Both the position numbers and the translations under genes were made by a program. The notes beneath the pieces are model-generated. The model was given only the letters and a program-made list of their open reading frames with translations, did not search any database and had not been told where the DNA came from. From the NCBI RefSeq assembly GCF_025642745.1, contig NZ_JANZKP010000027.1, positions 1 to 45,177 of the forward strand: a DNA stretch of 45,177 nucleotides, written 5' to 3'. Below, in pieces: positions 38,520 through 45,177 of the stretch; the first letter of the stretch is position 1; every line of letters starts with the position of its first letter. This stretch comes from Cellulomonas sp. RIT-PI-Y. GTDB taxonomy: Bacteria; Actinomycetota; Actinomycetes; Actinomycetales; Cellulomonadaceae.

Positions 38520-38824
38520 GGGGTCCTTCCGGGCTGCACCGAGGGGATCCGGAGGGTTGCGGTGCCGACCGGTCTGCGGGGCGCGAGCACCGGCACCCAC
38601 GCGGGGACGAGAGTAGTCATGTCGTGGGGGTGCCTCGTCCGGGCCGAAGGGCCTAGAGCATCGGTCGTTGACCCGCCGGACCTGAACCCCCGCACCGGAT
38701 GACCACCCGTTCAGCCGCGACACCACCACGGAAAATCGGACAAAAGACCGTGATTCGCCCAGGGGTGGGTGATTCCTCACACAGGACGCTTGTCGCCCGG
38801 AGGTGTGACGGTCACCCTAGAGCC
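38520..38824. other. 305-base divergent intergenic region
   Basis: This gap separates the leftward unknown gene from xerC. It contains an A-richer patch (about 38731-38760) and a perfect palindrome GTGAC-G-GTCAC at 38805-38815 that overlaps the xerC -10 candidate. I see no open frame with coding character, no RNA gene and no terminator-type hairpin. The promoter of the leftward gene is not clear. Confidence 0.5.
38790..38818 (+). promoter_or_regulatory. Candidate xerC promoter with overlapping palindrome
   Basis: TTGTCG (38790-38795) and CACCCT (38813-38818) are 17 bases apart. The -10 ends six bases before the GTG at 38825, so the mRNA may be leaderless. The palindrome GTGACGGTCAC (38805-38815) covers part of the -10 and could be an operator. 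Confidence 0.38.
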
Positions 38825-39757
38825 GTGCAGGCGGCGGCAGGGGTGCGAGAGACGGGTGCGGACACCGCACTCGTCGACGGCTTCGTACTGCACCTGCGGG
38901 CCCAGCGCGGGCTGTCCGAGCACACGATCCGGGCCTACGTGAGCGACCTGCGGGACCTGGCCGGCCACGCCCGGCGGCACGGCGTGGACGGACTGCGCGG
39001 TGTCGATCTCGCGGTGCTGCGCGGATGGCTCGCGTCGATGGCCGCCGCCGAGCGCAGTCGTGCCACCCTGGCGCGCCGGGGCGCGGCGGTCCGCACGTTC
39101 TTCGCCTGGGCCGCGCGCACCGGGAAGATCGGCTCGGATCCTGCGCTGCGGCTGGCCTCGGCCCGCCCGTCCTCCACGCTGCCGACCGTGCTCAGCCAGG
39201 ACTCCGCCGCCGATCTGCTAGACGTGGCCCGGATCCGCGCCGACGACGAGGACCCGGTGCACCTGCGGGACTGGGCCGCCCTCGAGCTGCTCTACGCCAC
39301 CGGTGTCCGGGTGGGCGAGCTGTGCCGCACCGACGTCGACGACCTGGACCTCGGCGAGCGCACGCTCCGGGTGCTGGGCAAGGGCGGCAAGGAACGCGTG
39401 GTGCCGGTGGGCGAGCCCGCCGTGGACGCCACCCGCGCCTGGCTCGGTCGTGGGCGTCCGGCGCTCGCGGTCGACGGCTCCGGTCCGGCGCTGTTCCTCG
39501 GTCGCCGCGGCGGCCGGGTCGACCAGCGTCAGCTGCGCACCGCGGTGCACGAGGTCGCCGGTGCCGCCGGGGTGGAGGACGTCGCCCCGCACGCCCTGCG
39601 GCACTCCGCCGCCACACACCTGCTCGAAGGCGGCTCCGACCTGCGTAGTGTGCAGGAGGTGCTCGGCCATTCGAGTCTGGCCACGACCCAGCGCTACACC
39701 CATGTGACCGCGGACCGCCTCCGCGCGTCGTTCGAGCAGGCCCACCCCCGAGCATGA
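38825..39757 (+). CDS. xerC: Tyrosine recombinase XerC
   Basis: XerC, with XerD, resolves chromosome dimers at dif. The 310-residue enzyme has an N-terminal SAM-like core-binding domain (residues about 12-95). The catalytic domain has R162 ([10 protein letters not shown]), the lysine loop [12 protein letters not shown]256 and R259 ([11 protein letters not shown]), H282 (LGHSS) and the nucleophile Y291 (RYTHV), so the catalytic set is complete. I place the start at GTG 38825; a longer frame from 38699 adds 42 residues that do not fit the family. Position next to dprA and the WhiG-like sigma gene is typical. XerD cannot be excluded, but position favours XerC. Confidence 0.93.
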   Translation: MQAAAGVRETGADTALVDGFVLHLRAQRGLSEHTIRAYVSDLRDLAGHARRHGVDGLRGVDLAVLRGWLASMAAAERSRATLARRGAAVRTFFAWAARTGKIGSDPALRLASARPSSTLPTVLSQDSAADLLDVARIRADDEDPVHLRDWAALELLYATGVRVGELCRTDVDDLDLGERTLRVLGKGGKERVVPVGEPAVDATRAWLGRGRPALAVDGSGPALFLGRRGGRVDQRQLRTAVHEVAGAAGVEDVAPHALRHSAATHLLEGGSDLRSVQEVLGHSSLATTQRYTHVTADRLRASFEQAHPRA

Positions 39758-41523
39758 CCCTCGAGACGGAGACCCCCATGACTGTTCCGGTCGAGCAGCA
39801 CACCGCCCCCGGTGCTGCCGTGCGCGCGCTGCGTGCACCCCGTGGCGTCATCCCGCACCAGGTCGGTGCGGACGGTGTGGACCCCGCGGACGGCGAGCTC
39901 GCCACCGTCGTGCTGCTGGCCGAGGGCGGCGATCTCACGGAGACGCTGGACGCGGTCGTCGTCACCGAGACGCTCGGGGACCTGATGCCGCAGGCACCGC
40001 GGCTCACCCTGGTCGAGCCGCTGGACCTGACCGGCCCGGACCCGAGCGATCTCCTGGGCGTCGCCGAGCCGGACCTGGCCGAGCTGGACGAGTCCGAGGA
40101 GGACCTGGAGCGGCGGACCGCGCTCGACCGGGTCGCCCAGGACTGGGCCGCGTTCAAGTCGGGCGGCGACCGCCTGGTGCGCGAGCGCCTGATCCTGCAC
40201 TACGCGCCGTTGGTCACCGCGGTCGCGGGCCGGGTCGGGATGCGGCTGCCGGCGATGGTCGAGCAGGCGGACCTGGTGTCCTACGGCATGTTCGGCCTGA
40301 TCGACGCGATCGAGAAGTACGAGCTCGGTCGTTCGGTGAAGTTCGAGACCTACGCGTCCTCGCGGATCCGCGGCGCGATCCTGGACGAGCTGCGGGCGAT
40401 GGACTGGATCCCGCGTTCGGTGCGGACCAAGGCCCGGGCGGTGGATCGCGCGTACGCCGAGCTGGAGGCCGAGCTGCACCGGGTCCCCACCGAGCGGGAG
40501 GTCGCCGGGCGGCTCCAGATCGACCTGCGCGAGCTGCGCGCGCTGTTCACCCAGCTGTCCACGGTGAACGTGGCCGCCCTCGACGAGCTGCTCGGCGCCG
40601 GTGACTCCGACCGGCTCTCGCTGCTGGACACCCTGGGCGACGACCGCAGTCCGGACCCGGGCGACTCCTTCGAGGCGCAGGAGACCAAGTTCCTGCTGGC
40701 CCGGGCGATTGACCAGCTCGGCGAGCGGGAGAAGCTGGTGCTGGTCCTCTACTACTACGAGGGCATGACCCTGGCCGAGATCGGCCGCGTGCTCGGTGTC
40801 ACCGAGTCCCGGATCTCCCAGATGCACACCGCCGCCATGCTGCGGTTGCGGGCCCGGCTGACCGAGGCCGACCGGGGCTGACCCGACCGCGGCCGCCACG
40901 TCGGGCAGCAGCACCACCGGCCCGCCGTGCAGCAGCTCCCAGGGATCGAGGTACTCCTCGCCCTGCCGCACGCCCCAGTGCAGGCAGCTCACGGGCTCGC
41001 AGTGCGTCGCCCCGCCGCCCAGGACCCCGATCGCCTGCCCGGCCGACACCCGGGCGCCGACCGGCAATTCGGTCAGGACGGGTTCGAGGCTGGTGCGCAG
41101 CCCGTCGTCGTGGGTCACGGTGAGCACCGGCCGGTCGACCACCACGCCCGCGAAGGTCACCGTCCCGTCCCGGGGCGCGAGCACGGGATCATCCGGAGCC
41201 GCCGCGAGGTCGACGCCGCGATGGCCGGGGGACCAGCGCTGCGCCGGACGGTCGAACCCCCGGACGAGGCGCGGCTCGCCGGCGACCGGGGCGGACCACA
41301 CGGCTGGGGATGCCTGGGCGGACCCTGCGACCGGGGCGGGCACTGCGACCTCGGTGGACCCTGCGACCGGGGCCGACCCGGTGACCGGGGCCGACCCTGC
41401 GACCGGGGCGGCGGCGGACGCCGGGTCGCCCCCGGCACTGGAGCCCACCCCGGCCGGGCCGAGCGCGGCGAGCAGCACGACGGCCCCGAGCGAGGTGGCG
41501 AGGGTGCGTCGGATCGAGGGCAT
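39694..41523 (-). CDS. Secreted M23-family (LytM-like) peptidase, 3' end anomalous
   Basis: The N-terminus has a signal peptide (basic IRR, then [16 protein letters not shown]), and a Pro/Ala/Val repeat linker (residues about 38-72) follows. An M23 domain covers about 88-205, with HRGVDL (H101, D105) and CLHWG (C180, H182). The usual HxH motif is CLH here, so the first of its two histidines is missing and the domain may be non-catalytic. The domain should end near residue 208 ([13 protein letters not shown]), opposite the end of the sigma gene. Instead the frame stays open for about 395 more codons, antisense to the whole sigma gene, stopping at 39694. That tail has the look of a shadow translation. 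Homologues lie between whiG and rpsB in other actinobacteria. Confidence 0.6.
   Translation of the reverse strand: MPSIRRTLATSLGAVVLLAALGPAGVGSSAGGDPASAAAPVAGSAPVTGSAPVAGSTEVAVPAPVAGSAQASPAVWSAPVAGEPRLVRGFDRPAQRWSPGHRGVDLAAAPDDPVLAPRDGTVTFAGVVVDRPVLTVTHDDGLRTSLEPVLTELPVGARVSAGQAIGVLGGGATHCEPVSCLHWGVRQGEEYLDPWELLHGGPVVLLPDVAAAVGSAPVGLGQPGPQPQHGGGVHLGDPGLGDTEHAADLGQGHALVVVEDQHQLLPLAELVNRPGQQELGLLRLEGVARVRTAVVAQGVQQREPVGVTGAEQLVEGGHVHRGQLGEQRAQLAQVDLEPPGDLPLGGDPVQLGLQLGVRAIHRPGLGPHRTRDPVHRPQLVQDRAADPRGRVGLELHRTTELVLLDRVDQAEHAVGHQVRLLDHRRQPHPDPARDRGDQRRVVQDQALAHQAVAARLERGPVLGDPVERGPPLQVLLGLVQLGQVRLGDAQEIARVRAGQVQRLDQGEPRCLRHQVPERLGDDDRVQRLREIAALGQQHDGGELAVRGVHTVRTDLVRDDATGCTQRAHGSTGGGVLLDRNSHGGLRLEGHARGWACSNDARRRSAVTWV
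39754..40881 (+). CDS. FliA/WhiG-type (sigma-28 group) RNA polymerase sigma factor with long N-terminal extension
   Basis: The 375-residue product has sigma region 2 from about residue 145 ([18 protein letters not shown], then [41 protein letters not shown]) and region 3. Region 4 is at about 322-358 ([37 protein letters not shown]). This is the group of motility (FliA) and sporulation (WhiG) sigma factors. Family members are about 240-280 residues, so some 110-130 N-terminal residues are extra. They are acidic and Leu/Val/Asp-rich. The ATG overlaps the xerC stop; a second ATG at 39778 has a better Shine-Dalgarno and would shorten the extension by eight residues only. A leftward peptidase frame runs antisense across the whole gene. 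Confidence 0.9.
   Translation: MTLETETPMTVPVEQHTAPGAAVRALRAPRGVIPHQVGADGVDPADGELATVVLLAEGGDLTETLDAVVVTETLGDLMPQAPRLTLVEPLDLTGPDPSDLLGVAEPDLAELDESEEDLERRTALDRVAQDWAAFKSGGDRLVRERLILHYAPLVTAVAGRVGMRLPAMVEQADLVSYGMFGLIDAIEKYELGRSVKFETYASSRIRGAILDELRAMDWIPRSVRTKARAVDRAYAELEAELHRVPTEREVAGRLQIDLRELRALFTQLSTVNVAALDELLGAGDSDRLSLLDTLGDDRSPDPGDSFEAQETKFLLARAIDQLGEREKLVLVLYYYEGMTLAEIGRVLGVTESRISQMHTAAMLRLRARLTEADRG
41321..41410 (-). repeat. 18-bp in-frame tandem repeat in the M23 linker
   Basis: Five 18-bp units run in tandem. On the plus strand the units at 41321, 41357 and 41393 share GACCCTGCGACCGGGGC; the units at 41339 and 41375 are diverged. On the coding strand they give six-residue APVAGS-type units between the signal peptide and the M23 domain, probably a flexible wall-spanning spacer. 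Confidence 0.85.
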
Positions 41524-41933
41524 AGCGCCACGGTGATCCCGCACCGGATCGCCGGTCCAGCGACCGCGTGCCGCCCTGGGGACCACCACCCTGGAACGCC
41601 CGCTGTGGACGGTCGAGGGCCGGGTGATCACGGGCACATCGCCGCGGACTCCGAGCGCCCGCCGGTCCGGTAGACTCCTGCATGCGATCGGTACGTGCCG
41701 ATCGACATCGCGCGTCATCCCCGCGATCCGACACCCTGGCGAGAGCCGGGACCGGAGCGCGGGCCGACGTCGGCAGCGGTCCGTCCGGGTCTCCCGGACG
41801 GTGTCGACCCAGGTGTGACGCCAGGGATGCCGCCCACCCGGTCGGCATCGACAACCGAACGAGCGGGTCCCGCCCAGCGCGGAGCCCGCGATCATGTCGC
41901 GCGCCCCCGTGGGGCGCGCCGGAAGGACGTGCC
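41524..41933 (+). promoter_or_regulatory. 410-base divergent region with a structured rpsB leader
   Basis: TAGACT (41671-41676) is the best -10 and would start an rpsB leader of about 250 bases. Downstream are three perfect hairpins: 41685-41704 (7 bp, loop TACGTG), 41781-41801 (9 bp, loop TCT) and 41899-41919 (9 bp, loop CGT). The last ends one base before the GGAAGGA Shine-Dalgarno of rpsB. Ribosomal protein S2 represses its own mRNA in some bacteria, so a feedback site is plausible. No -35 is convincing. The 150 bases on the M23 side of the -10 show nothing clear. Confidence 0.55.
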
Positions 41934-42884
<951 letters not shown>

Positions 42885-42913
42885 CCCCCACGAGCACGAG
42901 GACGGATACCCAG

Positions 42914-43759
42914 ATGGCGAACTACAGCCTGGCTGACATCAAGGACCTCCGTGAGGCCACCGGTGCCGGCATGATGGACGTCAAGAAGGCGCTCGAAGAG
43001 GCCGACGGCGACAAGGACAAGGCGCTGGAGATCATCCGCGTCAAGGGCCTGAAGGGCGTCTCCAAGCGTGAGAGCCGTTCCGCCTCCGACGGCCTGGTCG
43101 CCGCCGAGGTCGTGACCGCCGGTGACGGCGAGAACGAGGTCGGCGTCATCGTCGAGGTGAACTCGGAGACGGACTTCGTCACCAAGAACGCCACCTTCAT
43201 CACCCTGGCGGAGAAGGTGCTCGCCACGGCGGTCGCCTCCGGTGCCCGCGACGCGGACGCCCTGATCTCGGCCGACGTCGACGGCAAGCCGCTGTCGGAG
43301 ATCGTCGACGAGACCGCCGCGGTCCTGGGCGAGAAGCTCGTCGTGCGTCGCCTGGAGCGCGTCGCCGGCGAGAAGGTCACCCTGTACCTGCACAAGGTGA
43401 ACAAGGACCTCCCGCCGCAGGTCGGCGTGCTGGTCGCCACCGACGCCAAGGGTGCCGAGATCGCCCGGGACATCGCCACGCACATCGCGGCGTTCTCCCC
43501 GACGTACCTCACCCGCGACGAGGTCCCGGCCGAGACGGTCGAGAACGAGCGCCGGATCGCCGAGGAGACCTCGCGCAACGAGGGCAAGCCGGAGGCCGCG
43601 CTGCCGAAGATCGTCGAGGGCCGCCTGAACGGCTTCTTCAAGGAGGTCGCCCTGCTGGACCAGCCCTTCGCGAAGGACCCGAAGAAGTCGGTCGGTCAGG
43701 TCCTGACCGAGGCCGGCGGCACCGTCACCGGCTTCGTCCGGTACCGCGTCGGCGCCTGA
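42914..43759 (+). CDS. tsf: Elongation factor Ts
   Basis: EF-Ts exchanges GDP for GTP on EF-Tu. The 281-residue protein has the N-terminal UBA-like module (DIKDLREATGAGMMDVKKALEEADGD) and the TDFVTKN motif (NSETDFVTKN) that contacts EF-Tu. The dimerisation/core domain ends in VALLDQPFAKDPKKSVGQVL. Length and domains are complete. It is in the rpsB-tsf pair and followed by a strong hairpin. Confidence 0.97.
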   Translation: MANYSLADIKDLREATGAGMMDVKKALEEADGDKDKALEIIRVKGLKGVSKRESRSASDGLVAAEVVTAGDGENEVGVIVEVNSETDFVTKNATFITLAEKVLATAVASGARDADALISADVDGKPLSEIVDETAAVLGEKLVVRRLERVAGEKVTLYLHKVNKDLPPQVGVLVATDAKGAEIARDIATHIAAFSPTYLTRDEVPAETVENERRIAEETSRNEGKPEAALPKIVEGRLNGFFKEVALLDQPFAKDPKKSVGQVLTEAGGTVTGFVRYRVGA

Positions 43760-43771
43760 CGCACCCCGCAT

Positions 43772-43808
43772 CCGGTGGCCCCGGCCCGTACAGGGCCGGG
43801 GCCACCGG
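43772..43808 (+). terminator. Perfect 16-bp hairpin after tsf
   Basis: CCGGTGGCCCCGGCCC (43772-43787) and its exact complement (43793-43808) enclose five bases, 12 bases after the tsf stop. There is no T-tract. It probably ends or stabilises the rpsB-tsf mRNA and separates it from pyrH. Confidence 0.7.
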
Positions 43809-43861
43809 CGCGAGCACGACCAGCAGCACCCGCCAGCCGACGACCTCCCGGAGGGACCACC

Positions 43862-44608
43862 ATGGCCACCATGATCGAAGAGACGACCGGCGAGGTCCGC
43901 ACCGCACGACGGGTGCTGCTGAAGCTCTCCGGCGAGGCCTTCGGCGGGGGTGCGATCGGCCTGGACGCGGCGGTGGTGCGCCGGATCGCCAGCGAGATCG
44001 GCGCCGCGGTCGCTGACGGCGTGCAGGTCGCGATCGTGGTCGGCGGCGGCAACTTCTTCCGCGGCGCCCAGCTCGCCACGATGGGCCTGGACCGGTCCCG
44101 CGCGGACTACATGGGCATGCTCGGCACCGTGATGAACTGCCTGGCGCTGCAGGACTTCCTGGAGCAGGCCGGCGTGAGCACGCGGGTGCAGACCGCGATC
44201 ACGATGGGCCAGGTCGCCGAGCCCTACATCCCGCTGCGGGCGATCCGGCACCTGGAGAAGGACCGCGTGGTCATCTTCGGCGCCGGGGCCGGCCTGCCCT
44301 ACTTCTCCACCGACACCGTCTCGGTCCAGCGCGCGCTGGAGACGCACTGCGACGAGGTGCTGATGGGCAAGAACGGCGTCGACGGCGTCTACACCGCCGA
44401 CCCGCGCACCAACCCGGACGCCCAGCGCCTGGACCACCTGACCTACACCGAGGCCATCGTCGGCGAGCTCGGCGTGATGGACTCCACCGCCCTGAGCATG
44501 TGCCGCGACAACGGTGTGCGGATGCGCGTGTTCGGCCTGGAGGAGCCGGGGAATGTCACCCGGGCGCTCCGGGGTGAGAAGATCGGGACCCTGGTCACCG
44601 AGGACTGA
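43862..44608 (+). CDS. pyrH: Uridylate kinase
   Basis: PyrH phosphorylates UMP to UDP, the first step from UMP towards UTP and CTP. It is a hexameric amino-acid-kinase-fold enzyme. The 248-residue protein shows [14 protein letters not shown], the VGGGNFFRG nucleotide loop, [21 protein letters not shown] and [15 protein letters not shown]. The ATG has GGAGGG upstream. The frame is open through the preceding hairpin, but the Shine-Dalgarno and family N-terminus support 43862. pyrH-frr is the standard pair. Confidence 0.96.
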   Translation: MATMIEETTGEVRTARRVLLKLSGEAFGGGAIGLDAAVVRRIASEIGAAVADGVQVAIVVGGGNFFRGAQLATMGLDRSRADYMGMLGTVMNCLALQDFLEQAGVSTRVQTAITMGQVAEPYIPLRAIRHLEKDRVVIFGAGAGLPYFSTDTVSVQRALETHCDEVLMGKNGVDGVYTADPRTNPDAQRLDHLTYTEAIVGELGVMDSTALSMCRDNGVRMRVFGLEEPGNVTRALRGEKIGTLVTED

Positions 44609-44645
44609 CCCGCCAGACCCGGACCACAGAACCAAAGGAGCCACC

Positions 44646-45177
44646 GTGATCGACGACATCCTCCTCGAGGCCGAGGAGAAGATGGACAAGGCCGTCGAGG
44701 TCGCCAAGGAGGACTTCGCGGCGATCCGCACCGGCCGTGCGAACGCCGCGATGTTCAACAAGATCGTCGTGGACTACTACGGCGCGCCCACGCCGCTGCA
44801 GCAGCTCGCGTCCTTCCAGGTGACCGAGGCGCGCACCGTGCTGATCTCGCCCTTCGACAAGTCGGCGATGGCCGCGATCGAGAAGGCGCTGCGCGACTCC
44901 GACCTGGGCGTGAACCCGAGCAACGACGGCAACGCGATCCGGATCATCCTGCCCGCCCTCACCGAGGAGCGCCGCAAGGACTACGTGAAGCTGGCCAAGA
45001 CCAAGGCCGAGGACGCCAAGATCTCGATCCGCAGCGTGCGTCGACGGGCCAAGGACGGCCTGGACAAGCTGGTCAAGGACGGCGAGGCCGGCGAGGACGA
45101 GGTCGCCCGGGCGGAGAAGGAGCTGGAGTCCCTGACCAAGGGGCACGTCGACACCATCGACACCGTCCTGTCCGCCA
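44646..45177 (+). CDS. frr: Ribosome recycling factor, 3' end beyond the window
   Basis: RRF, with EF-G, splits post-termination ribosomes. The visible 177 codons from GTG (with AAAGGAG upstream) read [19 protein letters not shown], then [11 protein letters not shown] and [18 protein letters not shown], and [21 protein letters not shown] and [15 protein letters not shown]. These are the domain I helices and the domain II beta-barrel of RRF. The family is about 185 residues long, so only some eight residues are lost at the window edge. No in-frame stop occurs in the visible part. Confidence 0.96.
   Translation, partial: MIDDILLEAEEKMDKAVEVAKEDFAAIRTGRANAAMFNKIVVDYYGAPTPLQQLASFQVTEARTVLISPFDKSAMAAIEKALRDSDLGVNPSNDGNAIRIILPALTEERRKDYVKLAKTKAEDAKISIRSVRRRAKDGLDKLVKDGEAGEDEVARAEKELESLTKGHVDTIDTVLSA

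Noticed and set aside
38699..38824. 42-codon N-terminal extension of XerC
   Set aside because: The extra residues match nothing in the family and lie in the promoter region. The GTG at 38825 fits family length and the -10 spacing.

Overview
The window is a dense piece of a very GC-rich actinobacterial (Actinomycetota) chromosome. The evidence is the strong G/C bias at third codon positions, frequent GTG starts, many ATGA-type overlaps, and a backbone gene order typical of this phylum: ffh–amidohydrolase–rpsP–khpA–rimM–trmD–rplS–lepB–rnhB–DUF2469–yraN–comM–dprA–xerC–whiG/fliA–M23–rpsB–tsf–pyrH–frr, preceded by smc–ftsY–amt–glnB–glnD. A FliA/WhiG-type sigma factor, a PTS-type dihydroxyacetone kinase and a translational ileS T-box fit a Micrococcales-like organism such as Cellulomonas or a relative; I cannot fix the genus from sequence alone. 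I see no rRNA, tRNA, insertion sequence, prophage or CRISPR array.

Region 1 (1–4.5 kb) is accessory metabolism: a class III aminotransferase, an SDR oxidoreductase, a leftward run of two tandem RibD/DHFR-like reductases plus a HAD phosphatase, and a phosphoribosyltransferase. Region 2 (4.5–15.3 kb) begins with a T-box leader, ileS and folC and ends with DUF4233 and ndk. Between folC and DUF4233 lie about 5 kb of accessory genes: dhaK-dhaL-dhaM (PTS-dependent dihydroxyacetone phosphorylation) and a TetR regulator with a 14-TM drug exporter. Two tandem palindromes sit over the tetR start.

Region 3 (15.3–29.8 kb) has a leftward SNF2-family helicase, then rightward smc, a small membrane protein, ftsY, the nitrogen module amt-glnB-glnD, ffh and an amidohydrolase. 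Protein targeting is represented by both ffh and ftsY. The glnD product has no room for C-terminal ACT domains, and a perfect 16-bp hairpin overlaps its start. Region 4 (30–38 kb) is the ribosome, tRNA-modification, secretion and DNA-uptake run from rpsP to dprA. Region 5 (37.9–38.8 kb) holds a composite tandem repeat of small palindromes, in which dprA and a convergent gene of unknown function both terminate. Region 6 (38.8–45.2 kb) has xerC, an N-terminally extended sigma factor, a leftward M23 peptidase whose frame has no stop until it has crossed the whole sigma gene, a long structured rpsB leader, rpsB, tsf, pyrH and frr, which is cut by the window edge.

Two themes recur. Several genes have a TANNNT-like -10 element 6–7 bases before the start codon, which suggests leaderless mRNAs. 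Several junctions carry long, near-perfect GC hairpins with no T-tract. The most distinctive, least explained items are the dprA-distal repeat array, the M23/sigma antisense overlap, the glnB/glnD hairpin with an ACT-less GlnD, and the tandem operators at tetR. I did not find a clearly new defence or biosynthetic system.
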